Below are positions 12,961 through 23,300 of a stretch of DNA of 64,000 nt, one piece after another. The notes below the pieces were generated by a model, which saw nothing but the letters and a program-made list of their open reading frames with translations, was not told where the DNA came from and made no database searches. The stretch is taken from contig NC_133661.1 in NCBI RefSeq assembly GCF_037893015.1, positions 221,985,193-222,049,192 of the forward strand, given 5' to 3'. Source of the DNA: Macrotis lagotis (Eukaryota > Chordata > Mammalia > Peramelemorphia > Peramelidae). Numbering within the stretch: position 1 is the first letter of the stretch; every line of letters begins with the position of its first letter. The translations under genes and the position numbers were made by a program.

Positions 12961-13434
12961 TAAGGTGAGTGCTGTATCTCATTATGATCTCAGGTGTTAA
13001 GGATAAATAGGCTCACCTCACAAGTTTGACATAGTTTGTGGGTTGCTTAAGTGCTGTGAACTAGATTCCCACAATCCAACCTTTTAAGTTAGTGAATCAG
13101 TACTTATGCCATAAGTGAGAATTGTAGCTAGGCATAGAATTAGCAGATATCTTTTCCCCTCCAAAAATAAAATCTTCACATTTAAAAACATTAATATTTT
13201 GGAGATGCTATACGGTTGAAAATCGTTGAACCTTATACTTTCTAAAGAATCAAAATGGAATATGACCTAATGGAGAGTCAGAATGGATTTAAGTAGATTG
13301 CAACATTTTCACAATTATATAGCATGTGAAAGAGGTAACAAACAAGATAAAGGGAATTGGAAAAGGAAGTGGATTGGTCATAAAACAGAATTATGAGATA
13401 ACACAGTCTAAGTACCACATTGGTGGAATGTTGC

Positions 13435-13630
13435 TTTTGTTTGTCCTTTGTTCTCAAAGACCAATGATATCTTGAGGGTGATAATCTGACTTGTGTGTGA
13501 TTTGAATTTTAATGAGGGAGAGCTCTGCAAAGTCATCAGTCACATTCTCTCCTCCAGACACATCAGAGTCCAGTGATAAGATAAAAGTCAAGATAACTGG
13601 CCACTGGTGAAATGTCAGACCTAAAGGAAG
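13435..13630 (-). mobile_element. Tail part of the longer SINE family
   Basis: TTTGTTTGTCCTTTGTTCTC to GTCCAGTGATAAGA. Diverged copy. Confidence 0.55.
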
Positions 13631-13853
13631 GCCCTCAAGAGATGAGAATAACACACAATGAGTAAACATTTTGATATTAACTTATCAGTATTGGTGTCTT
13701 AATCCCTATTAGATTTAAACTTCTCAAGGTGAAGTGTCTTTTACCTAAATGTTGTATCTTCTCTATTACCTAGAAGTAATTTAATCACAACACCAAGGGC
13801 TATGTTACACTGCCAAATCACAACTTGGAAAAAGAGGTTAAGAAATCCTGCTT

Positions 13854-14044
13854 GTGGGGCCGCTGGGTGGCAAAGTGGATAAAGCACCAGCCTTGGAGTC
13901 AGGAGTACCTGGGTTCAAATCCGATCTCAGGCACTTAATAATTACCTATCTGTGTGGCCTTGGGCAAGCCACTTAACCCCATTTGCCTTGCAAAAACCAA
14001 GAAAGAAGGAAGGAAGGAAGGAAGGAAGGAAGGAAGAAAGAAAG
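13854..14044 (+). mobile_element. SINE with GGAA tail
   Basis: Full-length head to tail (GGGGCCGCTGGGTGGC to GCCTTGCAAAAACC) with a (GGAA)n tail at 14008-14044. Perfect 13-bp target duplication AGAAATCCTGCTT at 13841-13853 and 14045-14057. Confidence 0.9.
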
Positions 14045-14254
14045 AGAAATCCTGCTTTTGTGCCAAAAGCTACCCCTTAACCAGGTCATACACTGAAGTG
14101 CAAACAAGGATTACAGAACCTCAGTAGAAAGCAAAATAGAAGAACTGGGATATAGAAAGGTCCTGTGGAGCAACACTACCATGGTTCTCCCAAAATGAAA
14201 GTCTATTCTTGTTAGCTGAAACCATAATTTTCAAAAACTGTATATAATCTACAG

Positions 14255-14419
14255 CAGGGGTTCTTATGGATCCACGAACCTAGAACTTAAGAGTAGTTTA
14301 TAACTATAATTTCAAAATTATTTATTTTGTATTTTAAGCATAAAAAAACATTAATGTAAGGATCCACAGGCTTCACCAGACTGCCACAGTGGTCCGTGAC
14401 ACAAGGCTAAGAACATCTG
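14255..14419. mobile_element. Non-autonomous hAT (Charlie-type) DNA transposon
   Basis: Terminal inverted repeats CAGGGGTTCTTA and TAAGAACATCTG (10 of 12 complementary). The flanking 8-bp duplications ATCTACAG / CTCTACAA share the TCTANA core favoured by Charlie-type hATs. The interior has GGATCCA near the left end and GGTCCGTGACAC near the right end. 165 bp, no coding capacity. Confidence 0.75.
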
Positions 14420-14860
14420 CTCTACAACAAGTGTAGAAATACAATTAACCTATCAACACCACATCTAGCACATAGTACATCTTAAAAAAAAATGCTAGCT
14501 TCCCTTACCTGCCCCCTCCTCTCTCTTAAATTCTTATATTAGAGGATTGACCACTCACTCACTCCAAAGCCATCTTTCTTGGTTTGATCTAGAAATGGGA
14601 AGAATTATTACTGGAGAAACTTATCTTTATTTCTACCCGTTTCCTAAGGATCTTAATTTTCTATGCATTTATCACCATTAAGTTTTTCTTTAATATTTTG
14701 TATCAACTTTACCAGTCAAGGTACCATAATGAATTTAAATTTTGAATAGTTTTCTGAAATGTTATCTGTTCTATTAAACTAGTTTCTGTAAGATGAATAT
14801 ATAAACATTATTAAAGGTATGACATTCATAATAACAAGTAGTTCTTAAAAGTGACTTATG

Positions 14861-15487
14861 CACAAGTGATTTTTTAATACATTACTAAAAAATATAGACC
14901 CTCATGAGCAATAAAGGAAAGAGGAAAAATATTAAAATAAAAAAATAATAATAGGGGGCAGCTAGATGACACAGTGTATGGAGCACCAGCCCTGGAGTCA
15001 GGAGCACCTGAGCCCAAATCCGGCCCTAGATACCCAACAATCACCCAGCTGTGCGACCCTGGGCAAGCCACCCCAACCTCACTGCCCCACAAAACCCCCC
15101 CAAAACCCAAAATAAAATAAAAATGATGATAATAATAATAATGATAATAATGATAGGGGCAGTCAGGTGGTGCAGTGGACAGAGCACCAGCCCTGAAGTC
15201 AGGAGCACCTGGGTTCAAATCCAGCCTCAGACATCCAACAATCACCCAGCTGTATGGCCCTGGGCAAGTCACCCAACCCTATCTGCCCCGCAAACCCCCT
15301 CCCAAATAATGATAATAAAAAAATAAAATGTGCTTCAGTCTGTGTTCCAACACCACCCAGCTCTGTCACGAGTGGATCACATTCTTTAGGATAAGTCCAT
15401 CACAAAAGCTACTTCCATATTTTTCCACTGTTGCCATTGCTGATCGCAACTCCCTCCATTCATACTTCCCCACTACCATACACTATA
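14861..15487 (-). mobile_element. 5'-truncated copy of the same HAL1-like composite
   Basis: Flanked by a perfect 15-bp duplication TAAAAGTGACTTATG (14846-14860 and 15488-15502). Inside, on the minus strand: unique 3'UTR sequence (15487-15306), an antisense SINE (15305-15157), an AT-repeat spacer, a second antisense SINE (15100-14953), then the terminal module sharing TATAGACCCxCATGAGCAAT with the copies at 11.6 and 33.8 kb. The duplication proves it moved as one unit. Confidence 0.8.
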
Positions 15488-16887
15488 TAAAAGTGACTTA
15501 TGTAAAAAACAGAGATTTTGAAGCTAAAAAGATTATAGACAGAAATAAAAAAAAGCAGAGTAATCTTTATTTAATAACTTTTGATATTTAAAATACAACT
15601 TAGTTGTTCATCCACCAAAAAAAGATAGAATCCTTAAAGTTCAAACAGTGCTTTGGAAGTCTGACTTTTCTAAGGACTAGACATGAAAATCTTCGTGTGT
15701 TAATAAAATCAGACAAAGTTGTATACATTAAAGGGCTATAGAGTTGGGCCCTGAGAAAACAGCACTGTCACAGTGCACTTCTAACATGGAAAAAACAAAA
15801 TGTGTTGCTTTGATGTTTTCCATAAATTCTTTGTATTTAAAATGTTCATTACACAGAGTGTTAGTTACAGAAAGCTATTACTTAGTAATCCAGTGGTATA
15901 GAAATCAATCACATTTCAAGTTTTAAAATTTTCTTCTTTCAAAAATAAGACATTAGGATATCTTACACATGCGCATACAAGCTCACACACCCACCTACAT
16001 ACAACCTTCCCAACCCTCCCAATGAAACACATATCTTTGATCTGTGTAAGATGATAGAAACATATTTGGTAAATGTTTTTCAAAATAACATATATAACTA
16101 TTAACCAATTAAGGATAAAGATTTTTTTTATATATACTTTGCCATAGTTTTGTCTAAAAGACCCAGGTTTTAAAACCATGATACAGTTTCTTTATTTCAC
16201 CAACTGAACATGGCAACTTCTATGTGAGAAGGGAACTAAATATTTAAAAGATGAGATTTTTTAGAAGAACCAGATTAATAAATCAGAAGGGTTGTGTATG
16301 GGAAAATTTTAAAACTCAGATCAAATTTTGGATTAATGACAAGATCCACTTAGACCTTGAAAATGGAATGAAGCTTTTTTTTTTGTAAGCAGAAATCAAA
16401 ATCTGCATCTTTCTATATAATATGCTTAAAGAAAAAAAGAATGAAAGAAACCTTTCATTTGAAAAGTATAGAAACAGTAATTACAATTTATCATGCCAAT
16501 AATATAGTCATCTTAAAGTTTTTAGGGTAAGAATAGTTAAAGAAGTTAACAGAAAACAGTTCCCCAACATTAAATTACACTTCCTCAGGTCCACCTTTCC
16601 CTACCAAAATAGTTACAGGAATGTTTCTAATCTCAAAGAATTTAAATAACTATTAAATGAAAATGCCTTTAAAATTCCATTTGCAAACATGATTGAAAAA
16701 ACTCAATAGCAAATATTTCAAAGAATGAATTTTCCAGAAAAAACTGGAAACAAAAATCAAATCAAATCAATTCACATTTACTTTTTCCTTTCCATTTATT
16801 TAGATTTTTTTTTATACTCCTGAACTGAAATATTCATCACCTCAAGATCATGTTTTTTATTCTAGGAAATGTAAGCAAGTGTTTGGA

Positions 16888-16925
16888 AATAATGCATATA
16901 TATATATATATATATATATCTATAC

Positions 16926-16982
<57 letters not shown>

Positions 16983-16990
16983 TATACACG
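16888..16990. repeat. (TA)n/(CA)n tract inside the ATXN3 3'UTR
   Basis: About 90 bp TA followed by a short ACACAC run, in the middle of the inferred 3'UTR. Confidence 0.95.
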
Positions 16991-19644
16991 CAAGTACATA
17001 TATTAAGGTCCAAATACAGAAATCAATCCATTTGCAAATTAGTAAATTGGATCTTTCAAATGCAAAGAGAGGTTTTATTCAGTTTGAAAAATATTTAAGG
17101 TGACAACTTATTTCAATATATTGTTTTTCAACCTAATTAAAGTATTTAAAAAAAAAACTCAGGTCTTTTAAAGCACTCAAGCTTTTTCTCTGTATTCTGG
17201 CAGATCCTGTCTGCCAGTATAAAAAGCTATAAATACATATCCATATTACAGAAATTGGCACAAGCATGATTTTTAACAGCATTGAATGTACTGATAGTAA
17301 AAGATTAGGTTATATTTTCAATTTCAGTTTTGGGCATAAACCTTAATTAGGAGAAGGTTGGTTTTATTATAACAAAGATTTTCACTGATGTAGCAGATTT
17401 TTGGCAATATACAGTCTTAATTTAGGAAAATCTTGAAGTGGCAGTTCACTTTTAAAAAAGCATCTTCAATTAATAAAACAAAATATTTGGGAACAAAAAA
17501 ACTACTTGCCTAATATTTTTAAAACAAAAATGTAAAATTTACCTTTTCTGAATTTTTGATATTAAGATAGTTTGCCTCCAAATATTTCTACTATTTATAT
17601 GTAAATCTTATATTTTACTGTACTGCAATTTAAAAAACTCTGATCAGTACTCCATGTACAAGTCATGCACTTATACACATTACATTGTATTTCCAAGTTT
17701 GTTATTACTTATTACTAATATTTTAGAGATACAACCAAAACTTTTCTGTACCTTGTTAATCCTGTTTAATACTAGTTATATGTAAGAATATTGTTTAAAT
17801 AGCAAACATTAATGTTCGCCTAATTGCTGACCCAAAATATAAATCCATTTTTGAATGCGTACAGTAGTTCCCTAGATTAGTGCTACAAATGAAACTTTGC
17901 CTTAGTAGGATGACTACTGTTAAGTTTATAGAACCTGGGTTTCTACACAGGATGCTTATAGAAGGTGGTAGGATTTGGTGTATTTTTATACAGTTTAAAA
18001 TTTTAAACAAACTCACAAGTTTTATATTGCACTGAATAAATGCCAGATTAAGAAGGTAGGTCAGGGGAACGGGGAATTTGCAGCTAACTTATTTTATACA
18101 ATGGAGTATTATGGAGCAACCACTTTTGAAGTTACATTCAACTAAGGAATATAATCTGAATGACAAGTATTAAAAACCATCAAAAGTCTATATTCCATGG
18201 TAAGATAGTAGAAATTAGTTGTTTTTAAAATATAAAACTAAAATATGTTCATTGTAGAATAACTCAGTCTGAACTTTCTAGGTCCAATTTAAGGGTCCAA
18301 TTTGAGTCAATAAAAAGCATTAAGAATTAACGATGACATGTTTTTTTAATAACTGTTTCAGCTGGGCACAACAAGGGTCTATGTCAGTGTTTTGCTTTCC
18401 TTTAAGAACTTTTACAATGTAAGAAACTATAGGAAAAAATAAGTTTTAATCATAAAGCTTTGTTTTTATCTTAAGATTGAATTTAAATTTTCAAAGGAAA
18501 AAGGCAATGGAAAACAGACACGGAAAATTATAAGATCATCTGTGCATATGTCTAGATTTATTCCTTACTGTGCATTCTAAAAATCAAGAATTTTTTTAAA
18601 TTAAAAATGCTTAAAAAGACTTAGTAGTCAAAATTTTTTCTTATTTATGTGGTTCATGTTGGGAAACTTTTTATGGCACAAGATAGTTTTTTTAAAAAAG
18701 TTTACACATATGTAAAAAATATTTCATCAATAAAAGGCATTCTTATGTTTTCAGTTACATTTAGCAACAAATCTTATAGCAAAAAATTTTCCCTGATCAG
18801 AATGGCTATCCAGTACTTTGATAATTTTTTTAAAATAACATACTACTAAAATTTTTAATTTCCAGAGATGAAACTTGGACATTCCTATTTAATATATTAA
18901 CTCTGAAAAGTTGAAAAATTTTGCAAATAAAAACAAATAATGGCTGATGGCAGGAGTAAAACGCCTATTTTTAAAAGGCACTGTCAATTTCATCCCAAAC
19001 AATTCTACTCCAATTTAAAAAAAAAAAGTCATTTTGGAACACTTATAAAAAAAGATGTTTGACAAAAATCCTTATTTTTTATTTATAACCTCACTTGGTA
19101 TTGAATTATCCAATTCCAATCACAATATAATTTTAAATATAATTTAGTAAGTAAATTATTTCCATTTGTTCTAAGATTATTATATGTGTAAAAATTCTGT
19201 TAAATGGAATATAGGTCAAGCAGCATTTATCTACATTTCCATATATTTCAAATTTGTGTAAAACAGAAAGCACCATTCACACACACAAAAAACAAACAAA
19301 CAGCTGCAGGATGATATAAACCAGGTAGCCCAGTTTAGTCCATTACACATTTATCTTGGACCTTAAGTCTTACAATTCACACAAGCCAGCTTACATATTT
19401 TATTTCCCTCATTTTCCTTAGCAACAGAGGAAACAATCTGACATGGAGGTGCATAATGTAAGGATGTTCATCTAAAAGCTATAACATTTTGATATAACAG
19501 AGAATATATTCAAAAAGCACCTGGAAAAATAGTTGTGTTCTCCTCAAACTGAATATTCCATCTCAATACCTCACTTTTGCAGGGTTCCCTTCAAATCCAG
19601 GAATGCACCAATCATAGGATACTGATCCCTTTATGGCATTTGAA

Positions 19645-19668
19645 ATGATAGGAAATCATTCCTATCAT
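19645..19668. other. Perfect 10-bp hairpin in the ATXN3 3'UTR
   Basis: ATGATAGGAA, loop ATCA, then TTCCTATCAT. The RNA would form a 10-bp stem with a tetraloop. Confidence 0.85.
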
Positions 19669-20248
19669 AGGCTAACTTCAAATAAGGAGGAATGAAAACC
19701 ATATAGGAGAAAAACAGATCAGAAAAAATGAAAAATTAAAAAAAAAAAGAGCACAGAACTATAGTTGTAGCTAGTCTGATCTTGCAACTATAGATAAGTG
19801 ACTCTTTTGTAGTAAGGCTATTTGGGATGTTAAGAAACAAGCAACAATGAGAAAGTGAGAAAGGAGTAAATCAAATTATTCAACAATTGGAAAAAACCTG
19901 TGGCTAGATCCTATTAGTTGGTCTGCAAATAGATTTTTTTTAAAAATTCTTATTTTAAGAAGTTATTGCCCATCCCCCAAAAAGAGAGTAAATAGTATTT
20001 AGAAAACTATTGTCTATTTCTTTAATTGCTGAATGCCTCTTTGGCTAGTATTTGGAAGACACAGTTTTTAATTCTAAACTTGATGCATTTTTTTTATCAT
20101 TTTTATTTGTAAGCCACCTCCCCCTACTTTTTTCTGAACACTGTGCTACTCTGATATATTTCAGAAATGAGCTTTGTATAGGATATCTGCATGAGGAGTC
20201 AATGTCAGGGAATATGAATATTTTGATATTTTTTAAAAAGTCATTTTG

Positions 20249-20343
20249 CTATTTTTTTCTTTCAGTCTTCAAATTATTACTAACAGTTTCCAAAGACATA
20301 TTCATAGCAGCTTGTAGCATGTCTTCTTCAGTCATATCATCAC
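20249..20343 (-). CDS. ATXN3: ATXN3 coding exon 11, UIM3 and stop
   Basis: 95 nt to the TAG stop. Encodes DDMTEEDMLQAAMNMSLETV and then SNNLKTERKK, the third UIM (EEDMLQAAxxMSLE) of the major brain isoform. Acceptor CTTAATAG. Confidence 0.95.
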
Positions 20344-23300
20344 CTATTAAGAAGTCAAATACAATACTTGGTTACTTCTAGGTAATCATAAATTAAACAA
20401 ATTCTCTAAAAGATAGGTTAATGTGAATTTTCTCTTTATTTATTTCCTAACATTTTACTGCAAAAAACTGGTTCAGTATTATATCCATTCAAATAAAAGC
20501 TTGATCAAATAATAAAGGAATAGTAATATATAATCCAATCTGAATTTTGAAATTAAGTATTTTAATTCACTCAATTGAGAATTAACAGTAAAATGGAATT
20601 ATTCTTTCAACTACCTCTGTGGAATGTTATAAAAATGAATTCATTACTGTAACAAAATTTGCAATAAAATTGAATAAAACTTGCATGTGTAAAATACTAG
20701 AGGAAAGGTAATTTTTTAAAATTACAGGTGTATCTTTAAATATTTGAACATAAATTAAGGATACTACCTGGATATCTAGCGACTTTTATAAAAGTTTAAT
20801 TTCTACTATTAACATTAGAAATGCTTTAGAATTTCCCTGCCTTCTAAAATAAGAGAATTACCACAAACTCCAAATGTTTGCAAGTCAAAAGACAAAAAAG
20901 AATGAGAAAAACTTCTAGGGGGATGATAAAGCAATTTAAAAAAGTGAACAAGAATCATGGGCAGATGCTTCATTGCACCTTAAGTGAACTTAAATTGTTT
21001 AAAAGCACATGAAACAGAAGTTCTCACACAAGTTCTATACCAAGGTGGAAAATCTTTAAGTATGGGCCTAACAACAAATACTGCTGATAAAATACCAGAC
21101 CAGTTAAATCAGGAGAATTTTAATCACTGTCCATTAGATAACAGATTTGTTGGTCATTGTGACTCATAAAAGAAGTAAAATAAACAAAGCAATATATTCC
21201 TGTTTTTTCCTTCAATCTCAAACGATTAAAGTTCTATATCAAATCTGATAATCAGATTAAAATATAAATAGGAAATGGTTAACAAAATAACAAGCAGTAC
21301 AACATAATGTTAATCTGTAGTTTTCTGAGTGAATATTCAATAGCCATTTCTTTTGACACCACTGATCAATATCTCTGTATATATGTATGTGTGTGCTAAT
21401 ATATGACTAAGGTAATAGATAGAAAATGTGCTGAGAAGGTAATAAAAATAAAAATAATACCTGGATCAATTTCAAGTGCATCAGCACTTGTAGTTGGTTT
21501 TTCATGCAGATGTGATATCTGTTCTGGCTGCTGCTGTCTGAAACATTTAAAGACCAAATGTGAATTAAAGAAAATGAACCAAAATAATGAACATTCCATG
21601 AAAGAAACAATTCACAAAGAATTGTTTCAGGAGTTATAATCTTCGGCACAAACACTGGAACAAAAAGCAAAGAGAATTTTTAAAAATTGATTATTTATAA
21701 CTCATAAATATGGATGTGCCCTCCCCACGGACATACAAAAGGCTGATTTCATAAAACAGATAAATTAGGAAGTAGTTATGACATCTCCCATACCCTTCAT
21801 TCACACCAAAATAATTCTTGATCTTTATTGTGACCCATTCTTATTCTCTCAATGCTCTCTGCCCAACACTGCCTTTCCTAAATTCCATCGACAAGCTTAT
21901 CAAATGTTCTTTCCCTTTAAAATCTCACTAGCCATCACTTTACATTCTCTTAACTACCCCTTCCCTCAAGTCCTTATCTATTTTTTGTAAGGGATGCTGA
22001 ATACTGCAGCAGACAACTTCAGCTGAGGACTCACTGCTGTTTGACATTTCTTTTACTTTTCATTTCCCATCTCATTTCCCACAGCAATTATTTTCAAACT
22101 TTTCATCTCTTCTCTCTTCCCCCAACTCAGTGTCCTAATACTTAAAAGGAGGATAAAAGCCCTGTTTAAAAAAAAATTCACTGAGATTGAGGCCATGTGA
22201 CATGAATTCTCTCAGTTCTTCAAAATTTCTCATTCTCACATCTGTCCTTTCCCTTTCCCTTTCCACTAATCACAGAACTCCTACTCCTCACAAATGCTAA
22301 TTTCTCTACCTTTGTCCTTGATCTCATTCTCTCCCATTTTTTCCAGGTCTTTGCTTTGGCAGTCATAACTTCTCTCATGCATCTTCCATTCTTCATTGCC
22401 ACTGATTCCTTCCATTTGCCTACATACATGGTTCAGGTCTCTAAACCTAAAAAAAAAAAGTTTTCTCTTGACTTTTCTAGCTTTTCTAACTACCTATCAC
22501 CTTATCTTTCTCTCTTCACTTCTAAGTTTTTGGGAAAAGTTACCTCAAATCTATCACTAATTTTCCCTCAACCCTTTGCCATCTGGCCCCACTGCTCTAC
22601 TGAAAATGTTCCCTTAAACAGCACAAGTACAAATCCATTTTTTCAGTCCTCAAACTTTAAGGAGCTTTTTACCACTTTTGAAAATCCTCCCTTCCTGCTC
22701 CATACTCCACCCCTTCCCCCCACACAGTTATCCATATGCAAAACTTCTGGTTGTGCTTTTATCTGCTTAATTTTCTGTCTCTTTTTCTTCTCTTAATTTG
22801 AATGTTCTCTTAGGTTTTGTCTTTGGCCCTCTTTGCTCCTTACTATACTCTCTTTCCTTTAGCAATTTCACACAAATAACTCCCTACATTTCTACTCTAT
22901 TCCAAATTTCTCTTCTGAGTTTAAGATCCACATCTACACTATCATAAAACATTTTCCCCTGGATATTCCATTGGTACCTAAAATTCAATATGTCCAAAAC
23001 CAAATTCATTCTTTTTAAACCTACTCCCCCTTCTAACATCACTATTTCATTTGTAGTACCATCTGAAATATAAACATGGATTTGGTCCTTTTATTGGTCC
23101 TTATCTTTGGTCCTTCCCCCCCCCCCCGCCCCCACATCTCACACAGTTGCTGAGTTCTACTGCATTCCCACAGGACATTTTGAATCTGTCTTTTCCTCTA
23201 TGATTACTTTAGTATGAACCCTCATTATTACCTATAACCATTCTCTTTTCTTCCCATCACTGCTAAAATAATCTTCCTTTTACATTTAAATTACTCCCTA

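Larger units (their letters stand above)
1..15540. other. Intergenic region downstream of ATXN3
   Basis: No exon of a host gene was found. The stretch is a mosaic of L2 (285-830, 4120-4470, 5560-6260, 8870-9240), CR1/L3-like pieces, L1 5'-end and 3'-end fragments (9790-12960), marsupial SINEs, MIR, simple repeats and one hAT copy. The remaining segments (1-285, 1140-1400, 2460-3190, 3340-4120, 4480-5540, 6260-6820, 7820-8700, 9250-9790, 12960-13435, 14430-14840) show nothing I can name. In human the next gene in this direction is TRIP11; no TRIP11 exon is visible. Confidence 0.7.
15545..20248 (-). other. ATXN3: ATXN3 3'UTR (about 4.7 kb)
   Basis: AT-rich stretch directly after the stop codon with no recognisable SINE, LINE or L2 copy, although the flanks carry one every 1-3 kb. 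Human ATXN3 also has a multi-kilobase 3'UTR. Minus-strand AATAAA hexamers lie at 20107-20102 (proximal), 16196-16191 and 15571-15566; I take the last as the distal site because a retroelement insertion begins just beyond it (15487). The segment holds a (TA)n tract at 16888-16990 and a 10-bp hairpin at 19645-19668. The 3' end is inferred, not observed. Confidence 0.6.

Noticed and set aside
14874-15326. Open frames of 91-132 codons with repeated PGSHSWVI-like segments
   Set aside because: They are translations of tandem SINE copies in the composite element.
22356-22796. 146-codon open frame
   Set aside because: Lies in a decayed L2 copy and encodes low-complexity Ser/Pro/Phe-rich sequence. 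Not a host gene.
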